From positions 40,886-104,885 of the forward strand of contig JAKBKY010000008.1 of the NCBI GenBank assembly GCA_021832345.1: DNA of 64,000 nucleotides. The letters run 5' to 3'. The stretch's first letter is position 1. Each line of letters starts with the position of its first letter. This document shows positions 36,791 through 44,288 of this stretch, piece by piece. The notes under the pieces are model-generated. The model worked only from the letters and a program-made list of their open reading frames with translations. It made no database searches and was not told the origin of the DNA. The position numbers were made by a program, and so were the translations under genes. The DNA comes from a bacterium (GTDB taxonomy: Bacteria > Vulcanimicrobiota > Vulcanimicrobiia > Vulcanimicrobiales > Vulcanimicrobiaceae).

Positions 36791-38257
36791 ATGCCGAAGA
36801 TCGGCTGGGCGGGGATTCTGCCCGACCTCGACCGCGATTCGATCGTCCCGCTCTACCGCCAGATCTACGAGCAGCTCCGGGAGGGGATTCTCGCGGGAAC
36901 CCTGCCCGAGTCCACCCGCTTGCCTCCCGAACGGGCCATGGCGGATCGGCTCGCCGTCAATCGCAGCACCATCGTGCGGGCGTATCGCGACCTTGTGACC
37001 GACGGGCTGATCGAACAGCGGGTGGGGTCGGGTTCGCGGGTCGTCGGGCAGTTGCGCAGTACGCGCACGGCCCGCGCTGGGAGCATTCCCTGGTGGGTAA
37101 CGCTGCCGCCGTGGCGGGTCGGGGAGTTCCCGATGGTGCTTGGAGAGCTGGCAGCCAAACAAGAGGAGGGGCGACTCTCCTTCGTCCAGGGCGTGGCGCC
37201 GGATGAACCCTCGCCGCTCGCAGAGCTCGCTGAGGCGTTCGGACGAGTCGCCCGCGATCCGCGCTTGGTGCTCTCTTACGGGGATTCGGAAGGTTACGAG
37301 CCGCTGCGCGCGGCTATTGCCGCCCGGTTGCACGGTCGCGGCGCGACCGCGCTCACGCCGAAGAACCTCATCGTGCTCACCGGCTCGACTCAAGGCATCA
37401 TGATCGTCGCGCAGAGCCTGGCCGAACCGGGCGATGAGATCGTCGTCGAGCAACCCTCGTATCCCGGAGCGCTGCAGATCTTCCAAATCTGCGGTCTGCG
37501 AGCCATTCCCGTCCCGGTCGATGACGACGGCATGCGGGTGGATCATGTCGAGGCGATTCTGCGAACGCGGCGGCCGCGCTTCATCTACACGATGCCCTCG
37601 TTGCACAACCCGACCGGCGCCACCATGAACGTCGATCGTCGCGAGCGCCTGGTGATCCTGGCAAAACGTGCCGGCGTGCCGATCGTCGAGGATGACCCCT
37701 ACGGGCCGCTGGCGGCACCATCGTCGCCTCCGTTGCTTGCGCTCGCTCCGGACCACGTCGTCTACCTGTCGACCTTCTCCAAGACGATCGCTCCGAGCCT
37801 ACGCGTGGGCTTCCTTGCAGCGCCGCGTATGATTCTCGAACGCTTGTTGTTGCGCAAGCAAGCGTACGATATGGCAACCAGTCTCTACGCGCAAGCCGCG
37901 ATCTGCGACTATCTTGAGCGCGGGTACGATGCGCATGTGGACTTGCTCCGAGAGGAGTTACTGCTGCGTCGCCGCCTGGCCGACGAAGCTATCGCGCGAC
38001 ACTGGCCGGCCGCCATTCGTGCGAGCAAGCCCGGCGGCGGCTTCTACTTGTGGGCGACGATGCCGCGCGAACTGCGGGCGCGTCCGTTGCTCGACGCTGC
38101 CGAACGCCTTGGCGCTTCGTTCCTGTTCGGGGAGGCGTTCTATGTCGGTTCGGGCGGCGATCACAACTTTCGTCTGGCGTTGACGTCCGTGAAGCGCGAT
38201 GAGATCGGCGAAGGTATCGCTCGCATCGGGAAGGCCATCGCGAGTCTGCGCGGATGA
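36791..38257 (+). CDS. MocR-type GntR regulator with aminotransferase domain
   Basis: 488 residues from ATG 36791 (an in-frame GTG lies at 36749). Winged-helix GntR head: PLYRQIYEQLREGILAG and LPPERAMADRLAVNRSTIVR. A linker leads to a fold-I aminotransferase domain with the substrate segment MPSLHNPTGATM and the PLP Lys in YLSTFSKTIAPSLRVGF. Such regulators sense PLP or an amine and often control vitamin B6, GABA or amino acid genes. It overlaps mutY by ATGA. Target unknown; pdxST is 24 kb away. Confidence 0.88.
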   Translation: MPKIGWAGILPDLDRDSIVPLYRQIYEQLREGILAGTLPESTRLPPERAMADRLAVNRSTIVRAYRDLVTDGLIEQRVGSGSRVVGQLRSTRTARAGSIPWWVTLPPWRVGEFPMVLGELAAKQEEGRLSFVQGVAPDEPSPLAELAEAFGRVARDPRLVLSYGDSEGYEPLRAAIAARLHGRGATALTPKNLIVLTGSTQGIMIVAQSLAEPGDEIVVEQPSYPGALQIFQICGLRAIPVPVDDDGMRVDHVEAILRTRRPRFIYTMPSLHNPTGATMNVDRRERLVILAKRAGVPIVEDDPYGPLAAPSSPPLLALAPDHVVYLSTFSKTIAPSLRVGFLAAPRMILERLLLRKQAYDMATSLYAQAAICDYLERGYDAHVDLLREELLLRRRLADEAIARHWPAAIRASKPGGGFYLWATMPRELRARPLLDAAERLGASFLFGEAFYVGSGGDHNFRLALTSVKRDEIGEGIARIGKAIASLRG

Positions 38258-39165
38258 AGGGCGTCTCCCGCAAGCTGCTCCTCTGGTACCGTCGGCATGG
38301 TCGCGCCGATCTGCCGTGGCGGGCGGTGCGCGATCCGTACTTTACCCTGGTCAGTGAGTTCATGTTGCAGCAGACGCAGGTTGAGCGCGTCATTCCGAAG
38401 TTCCAGGCGTTTATTCGGCATTTCCCCGATGTTGCGCGACTGGCGCAGGCGGGCCGGGCGGAGGTCATTCGCGCTTGGCAAGGCTTAGGCTATAACAGCC
38501 GTTCCGTGCGTTTGCATCTGCTGGCGAAAGAGGTCGTGCGGCGGTTCGGTGGGGTCGTGCCGGCCGACTCCGCGGTGTTGCGGACGCTCCCGGGCGTCGG
38601 TCCCTATACGTGTTCTGCGATACGCGCGTTTGCGTTCGATTGTGATGACATCGCGATGGATACGAACGTGCGTCGCGTGGTCCATCGTCTCTGCTATGGC
38701 ATGGAGTATCCGCCGCGCGCTACCCCGCAGGAGCTCGATGCGCGCGCATCGGCGTTACTCCCACGAGGCAAGGGGCACGACTGGAACTCCGCGATGATGG
38801 ATATGGGAGCTGCGATCTGCACGGCCCGTGCCCCGAAGTGCTTGGTCTGCCCCTTGCGCGACGACTGCGCGGCCGCTCCGATTGAGGCCGCTCGGTTGGA
38901 CGCGGCGCGCAAGCGTTCCGTCGAAGGGCCTTCCTCGCAGAGCGTCCGCTTCGAAGCAACGGTGCGTTACGCGCGTGGCCGTGTCGTGGATCGGCTCCGC
39001 GAACTTGCCGCCGATCAGCGGATCTCGTTCCTGGATCTGTATCAGGAGTTGCGCCCGGTCCTTGCCCATCGTTCGCTTGAAGACGTGCGCTCCATCGTTG
39101 CGGCCTTGGAAAGCGACGGATTGCTTCGACAAGATGGGGAGTTCATCGCATTGGCCCAGCAATGA
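38254..39165 (+). CDS. mutY: A/G-specific adenine glycosylase (MutY-like)
   Basis: 303 residues, shorter than the 340-370 of typical MutY; the C-terminal NUDIX-like 8-oxoG domain is reduced or replaced. Catalytic Glu region SEFMLQQTQVERV, helix-hairpin-helix LPGVGPYTCSAI followed by the catalytic Asp (DDIAMDTNVRRV), and the 4Fe-4S set CTARAPKCLVCPLRDDC. Base excision repair of A opposite 8-oxoG. The C-terminal 80 residues look like a winged-helix rather than NUDIX; inference. Confidence 0.88.
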   Translation: MKGVSRKLLLWYRRHGRADLPWRAVRDPYFTLVSEFMLQQTQVERVIPKFQAFIRHFPDVARLAQAGRAEVIRAWQGLGYNSRSVRLHLLAKEVVRRFGGVVPADSAVLRTLPGVGPYTCSAIRAFAFDCDDIAMDTNVRRVVHRLCYGMEYPPRATPQELDARASALLPRGKGHDWNSAMMDMGAAICTARAPKCLVCPLRDDCAAAPIEAARLDAARKRSVEGPSSQSVRFEATVRYARGRVVDRLRELAADQRISFLDLYQELRPVLAHRSLEDVRSIVAALESDGLLRQDGEFIALAQQ

Positions 39166-39189
39166 GCGTGTCGCGACTGAGAAGCTCCG

Positions 39190-39900
39190 GTGCACGACGT
39201 CTTCACCGGTAAGCGTGGGCGCATCGCCGTCGGCTTGCTTATCGGGGAGTTTGCAACGGCCTTGCAAGCTCTGGTGGTGGCGACGATCTTGCCGCGCGTC
39301 GTTCTCGATCTCCACGGGTTGCCGGCGTATCCGCTGGCGTTCGTGGCATTCTTGGCCGCGAGCATCGCGGTGTTGCCGTTCGCCGGGCCGTGGAGCGATC
39401 GGTTCGGTGCTCGGCGCGTACTCGGAACGGGGTTCGCGCTGCTGGCAATCGGTACCAGCGTGGCGGCGCTCTCCGCGTCGATGCCGGTCTTTGTGGGCGC
39501 ACGGCTGATCGAGGGTGCGGGAGCGGGGCTGGACTATGCCATCTCGTTTGCAATGATCGCGCGGCTCTTTCCCGCGCCGTTGCGGCCGCGTATGTTTGCG
39601 TTGATGTCGACCATGTGGGTGGTGCCCTCGATTCTCGGTCCGTTCTACGGGGCGTTCGTAGCCACGATCTTTGGCTGGCGTTGGGCCTTTGCATCCTTCG
39701 TTCCGCTCATCGGCCTGGCCGCACTGCTCATGCTCCCGGCGTTGGATGCCGGGCCGGCTAGCGGAGTGCCGAGCGATGCTTACGCGGCGTTGCGCAGACT
39801 CTTCTCGCGTGCCACGCTCTACGCGCGCGATCGTACGCATACGGCGTATCTCGCCTTTGCGTTGCTCCATGCCGGCTTCTTTGGGGCGGATGCCTACGTG
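39190..39900 (+). pseudogene. MFS transporter, N-terminal fragment, cut by a TnpB element
   Basis: About 237 residues of a major facilitator: six helices plus the start of helix seven, with the loop signature GPWSDRFGARRVLG after helix two. Similarity stops after GFFGADAYV; the frame then runs into the left end of the IS605-type element and stops at 39954. The start is uncertain: GTG 39190 fits the frame, while an ATG overlapping the mutY stop (39162) is in another frame and closes quickly. The rest of the transporter appears after the element (41251-41460). Efflux substrate unknown. Confidence 0.75.
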
Positions 39901-39987
39901 AGAGCGGCGCAGTGCTCCAGCCATAATGCGCCTCCCGCATTTGGCTGGTGGTGAAGCGCCGCATCGCCCCGCAAAGGCGCTCACAGA

Positions 39988-40005
39988 GTGCCACCGTGTT
40001 GGCAC
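39988..40005 (+). other. Left-end stem-loop of the IS605-type element
   Basis: GTGCCA and TGGCAC pair perfectly around a six-base loop. Subterminal hairpins of this kind are the TnpA recognition sites in the superfamily. Just after it is CTGGTATACT (40011-40020), an extended -10-like promoter only seven bases before the tnpB ATG, which would give a nearly leaderless message. Confidence 0.5.
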
Positions 40006-40026
40006 TCGGGCTGGTATACTGAGAAT

Positions 40027-41241
40027 ATGGAGTCCGCCGTCTCGCGCAAGGTTGTCTATCGTCTCTATCCCTCGCGCTCGCAGGAAGCGGCACTCTTGGA
40101 TATGCTCGGTTTGCACCAACGGCTCTATAATGCGGCGCTCGAACAGCGAATCGCGGCCTGGAGGCTGCAACGTAAGAGCCTGTCAGCATACGACCAGTCG
40201 CGCGATCTCACCGACCTGCGCGCCAGCGATGAACGCTATGCCGGGCTCAACGCGCAGGCGGCGCAGGTTACGCTGAATCGGTTGCATCTGGCGTTCGCAT
40301 CCTTCTTTCGGCGTTGCAAGAACGGCGAGACGCCGGGTTTCCCGCGCTTCAAAGCGTTCGACCGTTTCTCCGGCTGGGGATACAAGACGCACGGCGACGG
40401 CTTCCGGTTCGTGCCGGGCGACGGCAACCGGCACGGTCGGTTGCGCCTCTCCGGCATCGGCACAATCCAGGTGCGCGGACGCGCGCGAACGCCGGGCGAG
40501 GTCAGGACGTGCGAGATTGCGCACAAGGCCGGACGCTGGTATGCGAGCCTCACGCTTGCGTGCGAGCCCCAACGGAAAGGCGGGACCGACGCGATTGGCC
40601 TCGATTGGGGCGTCGAGACGTTCGCCACGCTCGCGCATGAAGACCAGGCTTTCTCGGCCATCGAGAACCCGCGCTTCTTCACGCGCATGAAGGCGACGCT
40701 CGAAAGCGCGCAGCAGAACCTCGCACGCAAGGCCAAGCGGTCGAACAACCGCGCCAAGGCGCACAGACGCGTCAGCGCGATCCACCGCAAGACCACCGCC
40801 AAGCGGCTGGACTTCTTACACCAACGCTCGGCAAAGCTCGTTGCGTCGGCAGACCTGATCGCCACCGAGTCACTCTCGATCAAGAATATGGTCCGTTCCG
40901 CCAAGGGAACCGTCGAATCACCGGGGCGCAACGTCGCCCAGAAGGCGGGCTTGAATCGCGAGATTCTTGCCACCGCTCCACGCGCATTTCTCGCTATGCT
41001 CCGATACAAAGCGGTAGAAGCTGGTGTCGAGTTCATCGAGGTTCCATCGCGCAAGGTCAAGCCGAGCCAAACGTGCAGCGCCTGCGGGAGGCAGCGCAAG
41101 AAGGCGCTCTCGGAACGGCAGCACGTTTGCGTCTGCGGTTTGGTCCTCTCGCGCGATCAAAACGCCGCGCGCGTCAATCTCTTATGGGCGCTGGCCCACA
41201 CCGGCCGGGAACCGGCCGGGTGCCTCGCGCAATCCGCGTGA
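40027..41241 (+). CDS. tnpB: RNA-guided endonuclease TnpB
   Basis: 404 residues from ATG 40027. N-terminal helical/OB part (VVYRLYPSRSQEAALLDML), then a RuvC nuclease with all three acidic positions: IGLDWGVETFATL (Asp), LIATESLSIKNM (Glu) and SRDQNAARVN (Asp). The C-terminal zinc finger is complete (CSAC ... CVCG). Thus it looks catalytically intact, unlike many decayed copies. TnpB uses a right-end RNA to cut the empty donor site and preserve the element. The first codons give no clear ribosome site. Confidence 0.92.
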   Translation: MESAVSRKVVYRLYPSRSQEAALLDMLGLHQRLYNAALEQRIAAWRLQRKSLSAYDQSRDLTDLRASDERYAGLNAQAAQVTLNRLHLAFASFFRRCKNGETPGFPRFKAFDRFSGWGYKTHGDGFRFVPGDGNRHGRLRLSGIGTIQVRGRARTPGEVRTCEIAHKAGRWYASLTLACEPQRKGGTDAIGLDWGVETFATLAHEDQAFSAIENPRFFTRMKATLESAQQNLARKAKRSNNRAKAHRRVSAIHRKTTAKRLDFLHQRSAKLVASADLIATESLSIKNMVRSAKGTVESPGRNVAQKAGLNREILATAPRAFLAMLRYKAVEAGVEFIEVPSRKVKPSQTCSACGRQRKKALSERQHVCVCGLVLSRDQNAARVNLLWALAHTGREPAGCLAQSA

Positions 41242-41250
41242 GCAACACGA
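41120..41250 (+). ncRNA. Predicted right-end omega RNA (reRNA) of TnpB
   Basis: In this family the guide RNA overlaps the 3' end of tnpB and reads into the flanking DNA. Here a strong hairpin (CACCGGCCGG / CCGGCCGGGTG, 41199-41222) lies inside the last codons, 20 bases before the tnpB stop, as expected of the scaffold. The guide would be the sequence beginning about 41242-41250. Limits are approximate; inferred from family knowledge plus the visible hairpin. Confidence 0.5.
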
Positions 41251-41460
41251 AACTCCATCCTGTACGCGCAGCGTCAGGTGGGGCAGTTCATGATCGGCAT
41301 GGCCCTCGGCATCGGCATCTGTGGCGCCTCCGTGAGCCTGGCCGGTATGCTCGATGGCGCGCTTACGATAGCATTGCTCTGGACGTATGCGTGCGCCGCG
41401 CTCTTTCCGGTGGCGCTCTTCCTGCTGGCTCGTCGCCTGTCGCCAAGAGAGATGAGATGA
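41251..41460 (+). pseudogene. MFS transporter, C-terminal fragment
   Basis: In-frame segment with two hydrophobic helices (MIGMALGIGICGASVSLAG and ALLWTYACAALFPVALFLLA) ending in RRLSPREMR, like the last helices of a 12- to 14-helix facilitator. Its TGA overlaps the nth start (ATGA), the same coupling seen between other genes of the run. This supports it being the original 3' end of the gene begun at 39190. The two fragments total about 305 residues, so roughly 100 residues (helices 8-10) are missing. Confidence 0.6.
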
Positions 41461-42188
41461 ACTCGATTCCTTTCCCAAAACGCAGGGTCAACCGAGCGGT
41501 GGCGCTAGCGCAACTGAGCATCCTCGAGCGCGCCTACCCGGATGCCGCCACCGCGCTCATCTACCACAGTCCATTCGAACTGCTGATCGCCGTCATCCTC
41601 TCGGCGCAATGCACGGACGCTCGGGTGAACCTGACGACGCCGCAGCTCTTTGCGCGCTATCCAACTCCGCAGGCGCTGGGTGCCGCGCACGGCGCAGATG
41701 TCGAGCGTCTGGTGAAGTCGTGCGGATTCTATCGCATGAAGGCCAAGCACATCGTGTCGGCCTCTCGCGATCTCGTTAAACGCTTCGGCGGTGAGGTGCC
41801 CGCAACGCGGGAAGCGCTCGAATCACTCGCAGGCGTAGGGAGAAAGACCGCAAGCGTCGTGCTCGCGGTGGCGTTCCAAGAACCGGCCTTTGCCGTCGAT
41901 ACACACGTCTTCCGGGTTGCGCATAGGCTGGGGCTGACGACCGGCACGACGCCGGCCGGCGTGGAACGCGATGTTACGGCGCTCTTGCCGCGCGAACGCT
42001 GGACCGCCGCGCACCATTGGTTGATCCTGCATGGCCGGGCCATCTGCAAAGCGCCGATGCCGCAATGCAGCCGGTGCCCGGTGAGCGAGCTCTGCCCGAG
42101 TGCGAAGATCGTTGCTAAAACTGCAGCGGGCCGGAACCGGAAAGGTGTGCCGGCGGCGGCAGTTCGGCGTTCCGCGCCACATGTTTGA
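41457..42188 (+). CDS. nth: Endonuclease III
   Basis: 243 residues. DNA glycosylase/AP lyase for oxidised pyrimidines. ILSAQCTDARVN near the N-terminus, catalytic Lys in the helix-hairpin-helix LAGVGRKTASVVL, catalytic Asp in FAVDTHVFRVAHRLGL, and the 4Fe-4S set C-x6-C-x2-C-x5-C in CKAPMPQCSRCPVSELC. Follows mutY and the broken MFS gene, so the run once paired two repair glycosylases around a transporter. The last 74 bases overlap the antisense gene ending at 42115. Confidence 0.94.
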   Translation: MNSIPFPKRRVNRAVALAQLSILERAYPDAATALIYHSPFELLIAVILSAQCTDARVNLTTPQLFARYPTPQALGAAHGADVERLVKSCGFYRMKAKHIVSASRDLVKRFGGEVPATREALESLAGVGRKTASVVLAVAFQEPAFAVDTHVFRVAHRLGLTTGTTPAGVERDVTALLPRERWTAAHHWLILHGRAICKAPMPQCSRCPVSELCPSAKIVAKTAAGRNRKGVPAAAVRRSAPHV

Positions 42189-42645
42189 GGAGCCCGGAGG
42201 CGGTGAGCGCTTCTCCGTAATCGGCTTGCGTCGAGATCTTCGAGAGGTTGATCAGCGACGGGATGGCGGCCGAGAGATCGAACTGGTAGTCGCCGTCGAG
42301 TTCTCCACCTACGATGCGCACCAGTTGGTTGACGTCATCGAGGTCCAGCGCTATGCGCTCCTCTCCGAAGCGAATTCGTAGCCGCAGTGGTCGTTCGAGG
42401 CGGATGATCTTGACGCCGTTGCCGCGCTTCTCCAGGATCGCGTTGAGACGCTGCGCTGTCCGGGTCAGAGCGTCGGCGAAAGCGCGTAGCGATTCTTGGG
42501 CGTCCTCCGGCCGGCGCGTGGGCGCTTCACCTGTCGCTGCGTCGATGGCGACACCTAGGTCTCGCCGGGCGCGGATGCGCTGGGCGGTCTCGACGATGGG
42601 ATTGCGTGCGGTGAACTCCGGGCGCATGGGATCAGACATAGGCAT
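42115..42645 (-). CDS. Conserved-looking hypothetical protein
   Basis: 176 residues, no signal or membrane segment. Two helical stretches (ETAQRIRARRDLG and ESLRAFADALTRTAQRLNAI) flank an acidic/basic beta part (KIIRLERPLRLRIRFGEERI, LDLDDVNQLVRIVGGELDG). Codon usage and wobble GC match real genes. No family recognised. It converges with nth and overlaps it by 74 bases, and is divergent from the VIT1-like gene. Start ATG 42645 or 42636. Confidence 0.6.
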   Translation of the reverse strand: MPMSDPMRPEFTARNPIVETAQRIRARRDLGVAIDAATGEAPTRRPEDAQESLRAFADALTRTAQRLNAILEKRGNGVKIIRLERPLRLRIRFGEERIALDLDDVNQLVRIVGGELDGDYQFDLSAAIPSLINLSKISTQADYGEALTASGLLKHVARNAELPPPAHLSGSGPLQF

Positions 42646-42703
42646 GGTTATTCGCGCTTGTGGCCGGCAACACTGCGCCGTTCAGTCTTCTCGTGCGTCT
42701 GAG

Positions 42704-42753
42704 TAAGGGGCACCTTAGGCCTGCTTTCTGAAGGCCTAGGGAGGGGGTGCGGT
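42704..42753. promoter_or_regulatory. Palindrome in the divergent region before the iron transporter
   Basis: A 10-bp stem CCTTAGGCCT / AGGCCTAGGG with a nine-base loop, between the divergent genes at 42645 and 42768. Its left edge TAAGGGGCACC resembles the left arm of the elements at 20061 and 43572, so it may be a terminal-repeat-only remnant of that family. It could equally be an operator or a leader hairpin; the ATG is 15 bases after its right edge. Confidence 0.4.
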
Positions 42754-42767
42754 CCAAAGGAGCGAGC

Positions 42768-43574
42768 ATGAGCACTGAGCTGCCGCTTCCCGAGCAACCG
42801 GTCGTGATGGACGTCCCGGGGTGGCAAGGGATCCATCCGGGCATACCCGATACGCCGCAGCGTCGCAAGTTGCACCGGCAACGCGATGTGCGCGAGATCG
42901 TCTTCGGGGCCAAGGACGGTATTCTCACGACGATGGGTGTCGTCACCGGGGTGGGCGCGGCGAGCGGCGACCATGGCACGGTCGCCATCGCGGGGCTGCT
43001 GGCGCTGATCGCGGGTGCGCTCTCGATGGGCGTCGGCCAGTATCAAGGCACGAAGTCCGAGCGCGAAGTGGTGCGTAGTTCGATCGAGCAAGAGAAGGCG
43101 GAGATGGCCGCCCATCCGCAGGATGAGTTCGCCGAACAGGTCGCCTACTATAAACTCAAGGGCTTTAGTGCCGACGAAGCGCACCTGATCGTCAACCGGT
43201 TGGTTCGCAACCCGGAGATCTACCTGTACGAGATGGTGCGCGACGAGTTCGGCATCGATCCGCGCATCGCCGACGACTCCGATGTGCGTCCGGCCTTTGC
43301 CATCGCCGGTTCCTATGCAGTCGGATCGTTCTTGCCCGTCGTGCCGTTCATTCCGGCGCTCTCGCCGCTAGTGGCGTTGGTCGCCAGTGGCGTGCTGGCG
43401 CTCCTGGGGCTCTTTGGGATCGGTTTCTACGCAGGCTCGATGACCACGCGCAACCCATGGAAGCGCGGGCTCGAAATCGTGCTCTGGGGCTCGGGCGTCT
43501 TCGCGATCTCGTTCCTTGCGGGGCGCTTCATCCCACCGTTGCTCGGGCATGCGTTCGTCCCCATCGGCGGCTAA
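42768..43574 (+). CDS. VIT1/CCC1-family iron/manganese transporter
   Basis: 268 residues from ATG 42768 (AAAGGAG six bases ahead). The first helix pair region VREIVFGAKDGILTTMGVVTGVGAAS and LIAGALSMGVGQYQGTKSER match the VIT family metal site; a charged cytoplasmic segment with Glu residues (about 100-165) is the metal-binding loop; three more helices follow. Moves Fe2+/Mn2+ out of the cytoplasm. Stop codon TAA is the left end of a 169 bp element. Confidence 0.87.
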   Translation: MSTELPLPEQPVVMDVPGWQGIHPGIPDTPQRRKLHRQRDVREIVFGAKDGILTTMGVVTGVGAASGDHGTVAIAGLLALIAGALSMGVGQYQGTKSEREVVRSSIEQEKAEMAAHPQDEFAEQVAYYKLKGFSADEAHLIVNRLVRNPEIYLYEMVRDEFGIDPRIADDSDVRPAFAIAGSYAVGSFLPVVPFIPALSPLVALVASGVLALLGLFGIGFYAGSMTTRNPWKRGLEIVLWGSGVFAISFLAGRFIPPLLGHAFVPIGG

Positions 43575-43740
43575 AGGGCACCTCGATAAATCTAGGCACT
43601 CGTCTTGAACCCTCGGAGAACGCACCTGCTTCGTCGTGTACTCAGTCACAGATCACGCTGTATATGCTCCCTCGCACCCTCCTCGCATCTGCATTTTCCG
43701 AGCGCCCAATCCGAGCACCTGGACTTATCGAGGCGCCCAT
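43572..43740. repeat. Dispersed TA-bounded palindromic element, full copy (type GGGCACC)
   Basis: 169 bp. Left arm TAAAGGGCACCTCGATAAAT and right arm CTTATCGAGGCGCCCATA are near-perfect inverted repeats. The first 110 bp match the element at 20061. On the minus strand it contains GAGGGAGCA, GTGACTGA and CGACGAAG, matching the core in the copies at 25778 and 59736. The left TA lies in the VIT1 stop codon; the right TA adjoins the terminator A-run. Confidence 0.82.
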
Positions 43741-43775
43741 AAAAAAACTCGGCGCGGAGTTTGCTTCGCGCCGAG
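43739..43775 (-). terminator. Rho-independent terminator of the Lys-rich protein gene
   Basis: On the minus strand a 13-bp stem (ACTCGGCGCGAAG / CTCCGCGCCGAGT, one wobble) with a four-base loop is followed by seven T. It lies 47 bases after the stop of the gene ending at 43823. Confidence 0.9.
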
Positions 43776-43822
43776 TAGTAGGATAACGGAATAAAGGCGG
43801 TATCGTTAGAGAACCGTCTCTC

Positions 43823-44140
43823 TTACTTCGAGCTTGGGCCCGACTTTTTCGTGGCCTTCTTGGGCGGTTTCTTGCCCTTCGCGGCCGCTTTTTTCACTGG
43901 TTTCTTCGCCGATTTCGCGGCCGCTTTTTTCACCGGCTTCTTAACCGATTTCTTCACCGGCTTCTTGGCCGTTTTTTTCACTGGTTTCTTCGCCGACTTG
44001 TTCATCGGCTTGACGGCCTTCTTGGTCGACTTCTTCATGGTCTTCGCCGACGTGGTCGTGGTCTGTGCCGAAGCCTGGGTCATGGTGAAGCCGGTCGCGA
44101 TGAACGCGGCGGCAACGAGCGCTGCAAGTAGTTTCTTCAA
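43823..44140 (-). CDS. Secreted Lys-rich repeat protein
   Basis: 105 residues from TTG 44140, which has AAGGGGGT seven bases upstream and opens directly into a Sec signal (KKLLAALVAAAFIATGFTM, cut near ASAQ). A GTG at 44149 is too close to that site. The mature part is almost only Lys, Ala, Pro, Val, Thr and Ser, with KKPVKK four times, like the tail of histone H1. It has no hydrophobic core and should be disordered and strongly basic, exported to the periplasm or wall. Possible roles: binding anionic polymers, peptidoglycan or DNA. Its leader may hold a c-di-AMP riboswitch. The antisense Phe-rich frame is an artefact. Confidence 0.75.
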   Translation of the reverse strand: MKKLLAALVAAAFIATGFTMTQASAQTTTTSAKTMKKSTKKAVKPMNKSAKKPVKKTAKKPVKKSVKKPVKKAAAKSAKKPVKKAAAKGKKPPKKATKKSGPSSK

Positions 44141-44164
44141 GGTGTGCACCCCCTTCCACAGGTA

Positions 44165-44288
44165 AATGTCGCCGGTCTTTTCACCGGCGGAGGCGTTTGA
44201 GGTACCTGGCCCTCCTGCCCCACGCTCCGAGAAACGCAGAACGCCGGGCGAAAGTTCGCGCCCGTTGGGGGGTCCCCTGCGGTTTAAG
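44165..44288 (-). promoter_or_regulatory. Possible c-di-AMP (ydaO/yuaA-like) riboswitch in the leader of the Lys-rich gene
   Basis: Read on the minus strand, the 124 bases between the acyl-CoA dehydrogenase stop and the Lys-rich start hold CTTAAACCGCAGGGGACCC, then a GGGCGCGAA segment with a hairpin, then GGCCAGGTACCTCAAACGCC, and a GCCGGTGAAAAGACCGGC hairpin before the ribosome site. The order (CGCUUAA-like start, GGGGACCC, GGG-GAA, CAG-U-ACCUC near the 3' side) resembles the ydaO consensus, and that class often sits ahead of secreted wall proteins. I cannot fold or score it here, so the class is tentative; that this is a structured leader is more certain. Confidence 0.45.

Larger units (their letters stand above)
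39901..41250 (+). mobile_element. IS200/IS605-superfamily element with tnpB only (IS1341-like)
   Basis: The ends are set by loss and return of the MFS reading frame, so each is uncertain by about 10 bases. No tnpA is present, so movement would need a TnpA in trans. A 6-bp stem-loop (39988-40005, GTGCCA / TGGCAC) lies near the left end, and a GC-rich stem-loop around 41199-41222 near the right end. No target duplication is expected for this superfamily. Confidence 0.8.

Noticed and set aside
38755..40170. 471-residue minus-strand frame opposite mutY and the MFS fragment
   Set aside because: Arg/Gln/His-rich shadow crossing the IS boundary, so it cannot be an old gene.
43860..44030. Regular short repeats that might suggest a CRISPR array
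   Set aside because: They are the KKPVKK codon repeats of a coding region; no constant repeat-spacer spacing.
43851..44165. Phe-rich 104-residue plus-strand frame
   Set aside because: Pure complement of Lys codons of the secreted repeat protein; would be an unrealistic Phe-Phe-Thr-Gly repeat.
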